Positions 53,233 through 62,296 of a DNA stretch of 64,000 bases are shown here, piece after piece. Source of the stretch: Eutrophocola sp965661105 (lineage in GTDB: Bacteria > Pseudomonadota > Gammaproteobacteria > Pseudomonadales > Pseudohongiellaceae). The stretch lies in the NCBI GenBank assembly GCA_965661105.1, contig CBFICR010000009.1, forward strand, positions 1 through 64,000. The letters are read 5' to 3'. How positions within the stretch are numbered: the stretch's first letter is position 1; every line of letters starts with the position of its first letter. A program made the translations under genes and the position numbers. The notes under the pieces are model-generated. The model saw only the letters and a program-made list of their open reading frames with translations, did not search any database and was not told where the DNA came from.

Positions 53233-54438
53233 ATGCTAAGTCTATCCAACAAACAAATAATTCTTGGTGTCACCGGGGGCATTGCAGCCTATAAGGCGGC
53301 GGAACTGTGCCGTCTGCTGATCAAGGCGGGCGCAGACGTGAGAGTCGTCATGACCCCTTCAGCAGCTGAGTTTATTACCTCTCTGACATTCCAGGCGCTT
53401 TCCGGGAACCGTGTCCATATCGAGTTGCTTGATGAAGAAGCAGAAGCCGCCATGGGCCATATTGAACTGGCCCGCTGGGCCGATCTGGTATTGATAGCAC
53501 CTGCCAGCGCCAATTTTATTGCTCGCCTGAGCCAGGGCCGTGCTGAAGACCTGTTGTCCACACTTTGTCTTGCCACCAATGCGCCTATCGCTGTTGCCCC
53601 TGCCATGAATCAGGCCATGTGGCGTAATCAGAATACCCAGGAAAACCTGCAGCAGCTAAACCAGAAAAATATCACCATACTGGGGCCAGCCTCAGGTGAG
53701 CAGGCATGTGGCGATGTCGGCCTTGGCAGAATGCTGGAGCCGGAAGAAATTGCACTGGAGGCTGCAAACCTCTTTGAAACCGGCGAACTGGCCGGAGTTA
53801 ACATTACCATTACCGCCGGCCCTACGCGCGAGGCCATAGATCCGGTCCGCTATATCAGCAATCATAGCTCCGGCAAAATGGGCTATGCCCTGGCCAGAGC
53901 AGCCATGGAAGCAGGCGCCAAGGTGGTCCTGGTAAGCGGCCCTGTTGAGCTGGAACCTCCCCCTCAAGTCAAACTGGTTGCCGTGGAAAGCGCCCGACAA
54001 ATGCTTGATGCCTGCCAGGTCGCTCCTGGAGACATCTTCATTAGTGTTGCTGCGGTAGCTGATTACCGTCCAGCCAACAGTGCCAGTGAGAAAATCAAGA
54101 AAAATGCCGACACCATGGAACTTAGCCTGGTTAAAAACCCGGATATCCTTGCCCATATTTCCCTGTCGGACCAGCGGCCTTTTTGTGTAGGCTTCGCTGC
54201 AGAAACACAGAATATTGAAGAATATGCCAGGAAAAAGCTGCAGGAAAAGAAACTTGATTTGATCTTTGCGAATAATGCTACCGACACTTTCAACAGCGAG
54301 TCAGCATTGGCAACGGCTTACTGGCCAGAGGGCGAATATCCCTTTCCACGCAGCAGCAAAACCAGCCTGGCACGTGACATGGTGTCACTGATTGCCCGTT
54401 GTTACCGGAAATCTATAGCGGAAAACCGGCAACAGTGA
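53233..54438 (+). CDS. coaBC: Bifunctional phosphopantothenoylcysteine decarboxylase/phosphopantothenate-cysteine ligase
   Basis: A 401-residue fused CoaC-CoaB protein that makes 4'-phosphopantetheine from phosphopantothenate and cysteine. The FMN decarboxylase half has VTGGIAAYK, the catalytic histidine in GHIELARWAD, VAPAMN and ACGDVGLGRM; the ligase half begins near residue 190 with ITAGPTREAIDPVR and has AAVADYRP and KIKKN. The product is the substrate of CoaD at 29.9 kb. In many relatives dut follows; here the stop overlaps the phosphomutase gene. Confidence 0.97.
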   Translation: MLSLSNKQIILGVTGGIAAYKAAELCRLLIKAGADVRVVMTPSAAEFITSLTFQALSGNRVHIELLDEEAEAAMGHIELARWADLVLIAPASANFIARLSQGRAEDLLSTLCLATNAPIAVAPAMNQAMWRNQNTQENLQQLNQKNITILGPASGEQACGDVGLGRMLEPEEIALEAANLFETGELAGVNITITAGPTREAIDPVRYISNHSSGKMGYALARAAMEAGAKVVLVSGPVELEPPPQVKLVAVESARQMLDACQVAPGDIFISVAAVADYRPANSASEKIKKNADTMELSLVKNPDILAHISLSDQRPFCVGFAAETQNIEEYARKKLQEKKLDLIFANNATDTFNSESALATAYWPEGEYPFPRSSKTSLARDMVSLIARCYRKSIAENRQQ

Positions 54439-55844
54439 CAGTTCAGATTCCTGATAATATTTTTCGCGCCTATGACATCAGAGGCATTGTTGGCGAAGGC
54501 CTTGATGAAAGCATCATCAGGCTGATTGGCCGTGCAGTGGCCAGCGAAGCCCTCGACCTGGGTGAGACCTGTCTTGTGGTCAGTGCCGATGCACGCCTCT
54601 CCAGCCCCGCTTTTTCCGAAGCCATGATCCAGGGCATACTTTCAACTGGCTGCAATGTAATCAATATTGGAACCGGCCCTACGCCGCTGATGTACTTTGC
54701 GACTCACACCCTGGAAACACATTCCGGGGTAATGATCACCGGCAGCCATAACCCAAAAAATTACAACGGTGTCAAAATCGTTTTGCAAAATAATTGCCTG
54801 GCCGCTGGTCAAATCACCCACCTGAAAGAGAGAATCCTGCGAGAAGATTTTCATGCAGGAAACGGCACGCTCTCTACTATTGATCTGAATGCCGACTATA
54901 TCAGGACTATTTGCCGCGATATCGTGCTCACACAGCCCTATAAAGTAGTCATGGATTGTGGCAATGGTGTCGCTGCCAATTGCGCGCCCATGCTGTTTGC
55001 GGCTCTGGGCTGCCAGGTGGTTCCGCTGTATTGTGAGGCCGACGGTAATTTTCCCAATCATCACCCGGATCCAACCTGTGAGGAAAACCTGCAGGATCTG
55101 ATTGCACTGACAATAAGCGAAAAGGCGGCTTTGGGGATTGCCTTTGACGGCGATGGCGATCGGGTTGTCCTGGTCAGCAAGACCGGGGAGATTATTGATG
55201 CCGACAAGATGATGCTGACTTTTATAGCAGACATAGTGCCCGAGAACCCCGGTGCCAATATCGTTTTTGATGTAAAAAGCAGTCAACAGCTGGCACGAAT
55301 GATCAGCCACTATGGCGGTAATCCGGTGATGTGTAAAAGTGGTCACTCTTATGTGAAGCAGCAAATGCATACCGCGGATGCCTTGCTTGGGGGAGAGTAT
55401 TCTGCCCATATTTTCTTTAAGCATCGCTGGTTCGGCTTCGATGACGGTATGTACAGTGCCGCCCGCTTTCTGGAGCTAATGGATAAAAACAGCCACAGTG
55501 CCGATGAGCTTTTGTCGGCATGCCCGCAAACCTTCAGCACTCCGGAGCTGAATATCGGCGTCAGCGAGGATGAAAAGTTCCGGATTATGGATATTTTGCT
55601 GGCGCAGCTGACAATTCCCCAGGCGCGCATTAATCGGCTTGATGGTATTCGGGCAGAAACGGAGCATGCCTGGGGACTTGTTCGAGCCTCCAACACAACG
55701 CCCAGCCTGACACTGCGCTTCGAGGCCGACTCCAGGGAAGCACTGGAACAGATTCAAGCTGTCTTCAAGGGGGCAATTTCCGCACTTCTGCCAACGCTGG
55801 AAACAGGCTTGCCATACACTGGCAAGTCAGAAGCTATAAGCTGA
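54435..55844 (+). CDS. algC: Phosphomannomutase/phosphoglucomutase (AlgC-like)
   Basis: A 469-residue phosphohexomutase starting at GTG 54435, overlapping the coaBC stop by four bases (GTGA); a TTG further upstream is open but would overlap more. The phosphoserine loop is MITGSHNPKNYNG, the metal loop DGDGDRVVLV, the sugar loop GGEYSAHIFF, and the phosphate-binding loop RASNTTPSLTLRFE. It interconverts mannose or glucose 1- and 6-phosphates for polysaccharide and lipopolysaccharide synthesis. AlgC in Pseudomonas sits in the same neighbourhood before argB. Confidence 0.93.
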   Translation: MTVQIPDNIFRAYDIRGIVGEGLDESIIRLIGRAVASEALDLGETCLVVSADARLSSPAFSEAMIQGILSTGCNVINIGTGPTPLMYFATHTLETHSGVMITGSHNPKNYNGVKIVLQNNCLAAGQITHLKERILREDFHAGNGTLSTIDLNADYIRTICRDIVLTQPYKVVMDCGNGVAANCAPMLFAALGCQVVPLYCEADGNFPNHHPDPTCEENLQDLIALTISEKAALGIAFDGDGDRVVLVSKTGEIIDADKMMLTFIADIVPENPGANIVFDVKSSQQLARMISHYGGNPVMCKSGHSYVKQQMHTADALLGGEYSAHIFFKHRWFGFDDGMYSAARFLELMDKNSHSADELLSACPQTFSTPELNIGVSEDEKFRIMDILLAQLTIPQARINRLDGIRAETEHAWGLVRASNTTPSLTLRFEADSREALEQIQAVFKGAISALLPTLETGLPYTGKSEAIS

Positions 55845-55941
55845 ATACTCGATTAAAGTGTCAGAGGCTGTTTGCCTGTGATGTTTGCCCGGTTTTACCC
55901 TTTTTAGCTTTCCGGCATCTGCCATTTTCTTCCTGTTCTGC

Positions 55942-55970
55942 TTGGGCATCGCTCACACATGTCCTATAAT
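55942..55970 (+). promoter_or_regulatory. Likely sigma-70 promoter of argB
   Basis: TTGGGC at 55942-55947, a 17-base spacer and a perfect TATAAT at 55965-55970 lie 55 bases before the argB start, a plausible vegetative promoter. This lets argB be expressed apart from coaBC-algC. Confidence 0.5.
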
Positions 55971-56025
55971 CCGCGATAAATATGGTTAGTAAGCATTCGC
56001 TATAGCGAACAAAGCGGAAACTCCG

Positions 56026-56952
56026 ATGACTTTCGAACTCAGTAAAGCACAAAATATTGCCAGTGTTCTGACAGAAGCCCTGCCTTATATTCAGCACTTC
56101 ACCGGCAAAACAATCGTGGTGAAATACGGCGGTAATGCCATGATTGATGAGGATCTCCAAAACAGTTTTGCGCGCGATATTGTCCTGATGAAACTGGTTG
56201 GAATGCATCCAATCGTCGTCCATGGCGGCGGCCCTCAAATAGGTACACTACTGGAAAAGCTGGACATAAAATCGAATTTTGTTGACGGCATGCGAGTCAC
56301 TGATTCAGCCACCATGGATGTTGTGGAAATGGTGCTCGGTGGTCTGGTAAACAAACAGATAGTCAGCCTGTTAAATAAAAATGGTGGCAAAGCCATAGGC
56401 ATTACCGGCAAGGATGGTGATTTCATTCGCGCCAGAAAACTCAAGGTCACACGACAGACCCCTGGTATGGAAGCCCCTGAAATTATTGATATCGGGCAAG
56501 TAGGCGAAGTCGCCAGTATGAACCCGGCGATTATCGAAATGCTTAAAGGCAGTGATTTTATCCCGGTCATCGCCCCGATCGGCGCTGACGAACATGGTGC
56601 CTCCTATAACATCAATGCGGATATTGTTGCCGGCAAGGTCGCGCAGATGGTAATGGCAGAAAAACTGATTCTGCTGACCAATATCTCCGGTGTTCAGGAT
56701 AAAGAAGGTAATGTGCTGACCGGTCTGACGACAGCCCAGGTTAACAGCCTGATTGCGGATGGCACCATTCATGGCGGCATGTTGCCGAAGATAAATTGTG
56801 CCCTGGATGCTGTTAATTCAGGTGTCACCAGTGCCCAGATCATTGATGGTCGTGTACCCCATGCAGTATTGCTTGAGGTTTTCACCGATGAAGGCATTGG
56901 TACACTGATTACCAATAAGGACAACAAGTCGACCCGATCCAAAACCCGATAA
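56026..56952 (+). CDS. argB: Acetylglutamate kinase
   Basis: A 308-residue ArgB, which phosphorylates N-acetylglutamate in the second step of arginine synthesis. The motifs VVKYGGNAM, HPIVVHGGGPQIG, VTDSATMDVVEMVLGG, and INADIVAGKVA with the late GGMLPKI are standard. A separate argA or argJ is not in this window. The slmA gene starts 17 bases later. Confidence 0.97.
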   Translation: MTFELSKAQNIASVLTEALPYIQHFTGKTIVVKYGGNAMIDEDLQNSFARDIVLMKLVGMHPIVVHGGGPQIGTLLEKLDIKSNFVDGMRVTDSATMDVVEMVLGGLVNKQIVSLLNKNGGKAIGITGKDGDFIRARKLKVTRQTPGMEAPEIIDIGQVGEVASMNPAIIEMLKGSDFIPVIAPIGADEHGASYNINADIVAGKVAQMVMAEKLILLTNISGVQDKEGNVLTGLTTAQVNSLIADGTIHGGMLPKINCALDAVNSGVTSAQIIDGRVPHAVLLEVFTDEGIGTLITNKDNKSTRSKTR

Positions 56953-56969
56953 TTGCTCAGGTAACCGTT

Positions 56970-57566
56970 ATGGTAGCAAGAGAAAAAGGTGCGAAAAAAG
57001 AGGCGATACTGCGTGCTCTGGCCCAGATGCTGGAAAATAATCCCGGTGGAAAAATTACCACCGCCGCACTGGCAGCCGAAATAGGAGTTTCCGAGGCGGC
57101 CCTGTATCGACATTTTCCCAGCAAGGCCAGAATGTTCGAGGGTCTCATCGATTTCATGGAAGATACCATTTTTTCCCGTATCACCCGGATACTTGGTGAA
57201 GGCTCTACGGCACTGGTGCAATGCGAAAAAATCATGCTTTTGGTACTGACCTTTGCGGAAAAAAACCCTGGTATCAGTCGGGTGCTTAATGGTGATGCAC
57301 TGGTCGGAGAAACCGAGCGTTTGCGTGACCGTGCCAGCCAGGTATTCAATCGTCTCGACACCCAGCTAAAACAAATTTTCCGGGAAGCTGAAATCAAGGA
57401 GGGTTTACGCCCCAGCATGACGCCTGCCATGACATCAAATCTGCTGCTTACCTTTATTGAAGGAAAGGTCAGTCAGTATGTACGTACTGACTTTCAGCAA
57501 AAACCAACCGAGCAATGGAATGAGCAATGGTTGTACCTGAATCAGGATTTATTCCGACGTCCATAA
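56970..57566 (+). CDS. slmA: Nucleoid occlusion factor SlmA
   Basis: A 198-residue TetR-family DNA-binding protein matching SlmA, which blocks FtsZ assembly over the chromosome. The N-terminal helix-turn-helix is visible as AEIGVSEAALYRHFPSKARMF. The middle has LVLTFAEKNPGISRVLNGDAL, typical of SlmA. It follows argB by 17 bases, as in Pseudomonas, and has the usual length. Confidence 0.93.
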   Translation: MVAREKGAKKEAILRALAQMLENNPGGKITTAALAAEIGVSEAALYRHFPSKARMFEGLIDFMEDTIFSRITRILGEGSTALVQCEKIMLLVLTFAEKNPGISRVLNGDALVGETERLRDRASQVFNRLDTQLKQIFREAEIKEGLRPSMTPAMTSNLLLTFIEGKVSQYVRTDFQQKPTEQWNEQWLYLNQDLFRRP

Positions 57567-57707
57567 AACGGATTAATCAGAGAAAGCAAAAGAACGGGAG
57601 TTGGCAGACTCAAATGGTATGCCATGGTGGTCGACAAAAAGGGCTTCAGGGTATTTGTTGAAAGGGCTTCAAAAAAATAATGCCGCAAACCGTGTTCTTA
57701 ATGTAGC

Positions 57708-58328
57708 TTATTCTTCAAGGTTAAGTAGCTGTTTCAGACGATTAATATTTTTTTCTGCAGTAGAAATAGCGTCTTCTTTTTCAGTTTCTATCCTGGCTAA
57801 CTGAAGGGCCAGACGATCCCTTTCATTGGTCGCGTCTTCAATCTGGGTAATCAGGTTGGCGGGAAGCTGATTGCCGGCTTTTTCGTTACTAACAACCCGT
57901 TGCTCCAGTTCTGTCAGTTTTTCTTCGGCATCTTCCAGCAGGGAATTAAGCACCGTCATTTGTGCGTCCAACTGTTCAATTGTTGAATCGCGCCGCCTGA
58001 CGACCTCTTCGGGCGAGCGATAAAGGCGAAGTAGCATCCTGTCTTCTTCTTCCTGACGCAGAGCCGCCTGTTCCATCAGGCGCTGTTGTTGCATTTGCTC
58101 TGACTGGGCGGCACGTTCTTCTGCTGTCAGGGTTCTTTGCACAACTTCAATTACCTGGCCTCTTTCATTGAGCACCTGATAGCCATTTTTTACAAATTCA
58201 GCAGGCACACGTGAGCCGGTAATTTCCCTGCCCTGATCATCCTTGTACTTGTAAAGATTAGCCGCTTCAGCCTGGGAAATAGCCAGCGCTGAAATCATCA
58301 ACAAAATTGTAATTGTGTGTTTAAACAT
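57708..58328 (-). CDS. DUF4124-domain exported coiled-coil protein
   Basis: A 206-residue protein with a signal peptide (ITILLMISALAISQAEA), a short DUF4124-type start (NLYKYKDDQGREITGSRVP) and a long charged coiled coil to the C terminus. DUF4124 proteins are periplasmic and of unknown role. It lies downstream of pyrE on the same strand, separated by 75 bases that include a palindrome. Confidence 0.8.
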   Translation of the reverse strand: MFKHTITILLMISALAISQAEAANLYKYKDDQGREITGSRVPAEFVKNGYQVLNERGQVIEVVQRTLTAEERAAQSEQMQQQRLMEQAALRQEEEDRMLLRLYRSPEEVVRRRDSTIEQLDAQMTVLNSLLEDAEEKLTELEQRVVSNEKAGNQLPANLITQIEDATNERDRLALQLARIETEKEDAISTAEKNINRLKQLLNLEE

Positions 58329-58375
58329 TGTTTACAAATCTGACCTGTTAAAACGTCCTGACTTTAAATTAATTA

Positions 58376-58393
58376 GCCAAACCATGGTTTGGC
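58376..58393. promoter_or_regulatory. Perfect 18-base palindrome between pyrE and the DUF4124 gene
   Basis: GCCAAACCATGGTTTGGC is a perfect palindrome 48 bases before the DUF4124 start and 10 bases after the pyrE stop. It may be a terminator stem (a T-rich tract TAATTAATTT follows on the minus strand) or a regulator site. Confidence 0.4.
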
Positions 58394-58403
58394 CCTGTTA
58401 TCT

Positions 58404-59054
58404 TCACTTGATTCCGTAGCGAGCCTGATACTCTTTCATGCTGGCCAAATACCCGGTCATTGTGTCATTTTCCTGCTGCTGCAGATAATCAATAATCTGC
58501 TGCAGATTAATGATACTAATGACCGGAATTGAAAACTCTTTTTCAATTTCCTGAATAGCCGACAACTCGCTATTGCCTTTTTCCTGCCGGTCCAAAGCAA
58601 CTACCACTGCAGCAGGAACTGCTCCGGCAGCGGCAATAATTTCCATGGTTTCCCTGATAGCAGTACCGGCAGTAATAACATCATCTATTATCAGTACCCG
58701 ATTTTTCAAAGGGGAACCAACAATATTGCCACCTTCACCGTGATCCTTGGCTTCCTTGCGGTTAAAGCACCACGGAATATCCTGCTTGAATTCCTGCCAA
58801 AATGCAATTGAAGTCGCTGACGCCAGAGGAATTCCCTTGTAGGCAGGGCCAAAAATTATGTCATATTCAGGAGCGGCATAGGCGATTGCTTTGGCATAAC
58901 AAGAACCTAAAAACCCCAGGGCCGCTCCGGTATTAAATAATCCGGCATTAAAAAAATAAGGGCTCTGCCGGCCTGATTTTAATGTGAATTCTCCAAACCG
59001 AAGAATACTGTTTTGCGTTACATAATTTAAAAACTGCTGTTGGAAATCCTGCAT
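58404..59054 (-). CDS. pyrE: Orotate phosphoribosyltransferase
   Basis: A 216-residue PyrE that forms orotidine 5'-phosphate from orotate and PRPP. The PRPP-binding motif VLIIDDVITAGTA is at about residues 122-134; FGPAYKGIPLA and the N-terminal FTLKSGRQSPYFFN are family landmarks. It lies downstream of rph in the conserved rph-pyrE order. Confidence 0.97.
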   Translation of the reverse strand: MQDFQQQFLNYVTQNSILRFGEFTLKSGRQSPYFFNAGLFNTGAALGFLGSCYAKAIAYAAPEYDIIFGPAYKGIPLASATSIAFWQEFKQDIPWCFNRKEAKDHGEGGNIVGSPLKNRVLIIDDVITAGTAIRETMEIIAAAGAVPAAVVVALDRQEKGNSELSAIQEIEKEFSIPVISIINLQQIIDYLQQQENDTMTGYLASMKEYQARYGIK

Positions 59055-59144
59055 TGATATTTCTCTTTACCTGTCTGATTAACTGCCTGACTTTTACTTT
59101 TCAGTATCGGGTTATATTTCGCAGAGACCTTTTCTTAAGGTGTC

Positions 59145-59882
59145 TTAAGGTGCCAGTTGCCCCAGGGTGCTTTTTTGAACCGCAAGTAAATTTTCTATGC
59201 CATGTCGTGCCAGGTCAATCATCGCATTAAGATCTTCGAAACTGAAATCACCATCTTCTCCGGTGCCCTGGATTTCGATAAACCCCCCCTTGTCTGTCAT
59301 CACCACATTCATATCAGTTTCTGCAGAGGAATCTTCAATATAGTCAAGATCAAGCACCGGCATCCCCTTGTAGATGCCTACAGAAACAGAGGCAATCATC
59401 TGTTTAATCGGGTTTTCCTTGATGGCTTTTTTCTCCATCAGGTAATTGATCGCATCAACCAGAGCTACGCAACCACCGGTGATGGATGCAGTTCGTGTTC
59501 CGCCATCAGCCTGGATGACATCGCAATCAATCTTGATAGTATTTTCGCCAAGCAGATTCATGTCTAGCGCTGCCCGCAGTGACCGGCCAATCAAACGCTG
59601 AATCTCCTGGGTTCTTCCACTCTGCTTCCCCCTGGCGGCCTCCCGGTCCATTCTTGAGCCGGTTGATCGCGGTAACATGCCGTACTCAGCTGTAACCCAG
59701 CCCTGACCGCTGCCTTTGAGAAAGTGTGGCACCCTTTCTTCTACCGAAGCGGTACAAATAACTTTGGTTTCTCCAAACTCTACCAGCACTGAACCCTCGG
59801 CATGCCGGGTAAAGCCTCTGGTAATCTTGATATCGCGCAGATCATTCGACAGTCTTCCACTTGGTCTTGTTACTTCAGACAT
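59145..59882 (-). CDS. rph: Ribonuclease PH
   Basis: A 245-residue RNase PH, the phosphate-dependent exoribonuclease that trims tRNA 3' ends. Landmarks are RPSGRLSNDLR, GSVLVEFGETKVICTASVEE, GWVTAEYGMLPRST and RTQEIQRLIGRSLRAALD. The C terminus is complete, unlike the frameshifted rph of E. coli K-12. A ten-base direct repeat (CACCTTAAGA) sits at the stop codon. It is the promoter-proximal gene of rph-pyrE. Confidence 0.97.
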   Translation of the reverse strand: MSEVTRPSGRLSNDLRDIKITRGFTRHAEGSVLVEFGETKVICTASVEERVPHFLKGSGQGWVTAEYGMLPRSTGSRMDREAARGKQSGRTQEIQRLIGRSLRAALDMNLLGENTIKIDCDVIQADGGTRTASITGGCVALVDAINYLMEKKAIKENPIKQMIASVSVGIYKGMPVLDLDYIEDSSAETDMNVVMTDKGGFIEIQGTGEDGDFSFEDLNAMIDLARHGIENLLAVQKSTLGQLAP

Positions 59883-60058
59883 TAGTTTCCCTTTTCTAGT
59901 GAGTGATGTTGTGACTCATTGTAAATGAAGAGTTAATTTAATTTTGCTTAACGTGGCTGATTATCATTCATTTTCCGAAGCCAGCCGCGGTATTTTATTA
60001 TGCATAGCAAATCCGCTATAGTTCGTTCCCAATTTACTCAATTCGTCAGGTCTATTAT

Positions 60059-60925
60059 ATGACAAGCAGCATGACGGCATTTGCCCGCAAGCAAGCTGAT
60101 TTTGCCTGGGGCACCCTGATATGGGAAATCCGCTCTGTAAACCATCGCTATCTGGAACCTGCTTTTCGTTTACCTGAACAGCTTCGTTCTACCGAATCCG
60201 CATTAAGGGATTTGCTGCGCAAAAATATCAGTCGCGGCAAAATTGAATCCCAGTTGAAGTTTCAGCCAGACATGTCAGACGGCAGTCAGATCCCGATAAA
60301 CGAAGCTCTCCTCAACCAGCTCAACAAAGCCCTTGAAGAAGTTAGTGCCCACACCGGCGCGAGTGCTCATAGCAGTGCCCTGGAAATATTAAAGTGGCCA
60401 GGCATCATTCAGGAACAGGGGCAGGATACTAAAGTAATAGAGGAAGCCGCGCTATCCCTGTTTAAGGAAGCTCTGGACCTGCTTGGTGAGCATCGCGCCC
60501 GCGAAGGGGCTGAGCTGAAGGCCGGCATAGAAAGTCGGCTCGACAGTATCACCGCTATAATCGCTGATATCAGTGCCGCGCTACCGGGTATTCTGGCGGC
60601 GCAGCAGAATAAGCTACGCGAGCAGATTAGCGAACTGGAAACCGATGTGGATGCCGGACGCCTGGAGCAGGAACTGGTGATAATCATGCAGAAAGCTGAT
60701 ATCGAGGAAGAAATTGACCGTCTTGCAGTGCATGTAAAGGAAATCCGTCATGTCATGTCACGCTCGGAACCGGTGGGCAGACGTCTGGATTTCCTCATGC
60801 AGGAGCTCAATCGCGAAGCCAATACCATCTGTTCGAAGTCTGTTGTTACTGAAACCACCCTCAATGCTGTTGAGCTAAAAGTACTTATTGAGCAAATCCG
60901 GGAACAGGTACAAAATATCGAGTGA
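60059..60925 (+). CDS. yicC: YicC-family endoribonuclease
   Basis: A 288-residue YicC protein. The N terminus MTSSMTAFARKQ and the sequence EIRSVNHRYLEPAFRLPEQLR are typical, and the C terminus ends with SVVTETTLNAVELKVLIEQIREQVQNIE in pieces. YicC-like proteins were described as endoribonucleases related to RNA turnover. It is divergent from rph and precedes gmk by 57 bases. Confidence 0.93.
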   Translation: MTSSMTAFARKQADFAWGTLIWEIRSVNHRYLEPAFRLPEQLRSTESALRDLLRKNISRGKIESQLKFQPDMSDGSQIPINEALLNQLNKALEEVSAHTGASAHSSALEILKWPGIIQEQGQDTKVIEEAALSLFKEALDLLGEHRAREGAELKAGIESRLDSITAIIADISAALPGILAAQQNKLREQISELETDVDAGRLEQELVIIMQKADIEEEIDRLAVHVKEIRHVMSRSEPVGRRLDFLMQELNREANTICSKSVVTETTLNAVELKVLIEQIREQVQNIE

Positions 60926-60982
60926 GTTTTACTGCGCTCATGGCGCAACCCATACTCTGAATTAATAAGAAGAAGACTACAG

Positions 60983-61612
60983 ATGTCCCAGGGAATATTG
61001 TTTTTGATTTCTGCCCCTTCCGGTGCCGGTAAAACATCGTTGGTAAATGCCCTGCTGGACGCGGCGGCCAATGACAAAGCCGCCAGTCTGTGTGTTTCGA
61101 TCTCTCATACCACGCGCCCTAAACGTCCTGGTGAAGAAGACGGCAAAAACTATCATTTTGTCAGTGTCGAGCAATTTCAACAGATGCGCAAAGAGCATGC
61201 TTTCCTGGAAAGTGCAGAGGTTTTCGGCAACCATTACGGGACCTCAAGAAAGTGGGTGGAAGATCAGCTTGCGCAGGGTCAGGATGTGATTCTTGAAATC
61301 GACTGGCAGGGAGCCAGCCAGGTACAGGCCCTGTTGCCTGAATCGGTTAGCATTTTCATTCTGCCACCTTCACTGGATGCCTTGCGGGACAGACTTACCA
61401 GTCGCGCTCAGGATGACGCTGATGTGATTGAAAAACGCATGAGTGAAGCACAAAATGAAATCTCTCACTATGCGCAGGCAGATTACCTCATTATCAATGA
61501 AGATTTTGATATCGCCCTGGCGGACCTCAATGCCGTGATTCGCAGTGCAGGTCTAAGCAAGAAGCATCAGGCCAGCAATAACGCCGAACTGCTGAAGAAT
61601 CTCGTTTCCTGA
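60983..61612 (+). CDS. gmk: Guanylate kinase
   Basis: A 209-residue GMP kinase with P-loop SAPSGAGKTSL at about residues 8-18, the GMP-binding SHTTRPKRPGEEDGKNYHFV, and EIDWQGASQV. It makes GDP from GMP and ATP. The yicC-gmk-rpoZ-spoT order is conserved in Gammaproteobacteria. Confidence 0.98.
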   Translation: MSQGILFLISAPSGAGKTSLVNALLDAAANDKAASLCVSISHTTRPKRPGEEDGKNYHFVSVEQFQQMRKEHAFLESAEVFGNHYGTSRKWVEDQLAQGQDVILEIDWQGASQVQALLPESVSIFILPPSLDALRDRLTSRAQDDADVIEKRMSEAQNEISHYAQADYLIINEDFDIALADLNAVIRSAGLSKKHQASNNAELLKNLVS

Positions 61613-61749
61613 CATAAACCTCACTCATTTAGCCACTAAAGCAGGCATAGACTTGGCCCTGCAGTCCCTTTATAATGCCTGCCCCCGGCAAACTGGGTAG
61701 ATCCCAACACGCCAGGAATGCTCTCAAATCGCTAACACAAGGTAAGACT

Positions 61750-62127
61750 ATGGCTCGTATCACTGTTGAAGATTGTCTGGATAATGTTGAAAACCGTTTT
61801 GACCTGGTAATGATTGCCAGCAAGCGCGCTCGTCAGCTGCAAACCGGCGGCAAAGACGCCCTGGTAAGCGAAGATAATGACAAGCCAACCGTAGTCGCCT
61901 TGCGTGAAATTGCAGAAGGCCTTGTGAACAGCAGTATTTTGACTAATACTCGTCAAGAAGAAACCAAGGATTCTCTTGAGGCGGTCGAAGCAGCTGCTGC
62001 TGCCGTAGCAAAGAGCAATGACATTTCTATAGAAGAGGCCATGGACGCGGTATTGATTCCCGAGGAAAGCGAAGCCGGCGAAGATGCCGGGAATACCGCA
62101 TCAGCCGATACTGACGAAGAACAGTAG
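61750..62127 (+). CDS. rpoZ: DNA-directed RNA polymerase omega subunit
   Basis: A 125-residue omega subunit started at 61750 (MARITVEDCLDNVENRFDLV), with AAGGTAAG upstream. The frame is open 75 bases further but the extra part is not conserved. It has an extended, acidic C terminus compared with the 91-residue E. coli protein. Omega stabilises RNA polymerase and helps bind ppGpp, and its gene is next to spoT as usual. Confidence 0.97.
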   Translation: MARITVEDCLDNVENRFDLVMIASKRARQLQTGGKDALVSEDNDKPTVVALREIAEGLVNSSILTNTRQEETKDSLEAVEAAAAAVAKSNDISIEEAMDAVLIPEESEAGEDAGNTASADTDEEQ

Positions 62128-62296
62128 TCAGACCTGCCATTTAGCAACACAGGCCGGTCGGCCTGATCAAAAAGCGGGCAATACCCTTGTCCGCTTCAAT
62201 TCAGTATTTACAGCAAGCGTTTACAACATTGTTTTACAGCATCATTGTAAAAGCGCTTTCATGACCTCAAATTAGAATAAACAAGGTTTGCAGGCC

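Noticed and set aside
61675..61749. Longer omega subunit
   Set aside because: The known N terminus MARVTVEDC-type starts at 61750 with a fitting ribosome site.
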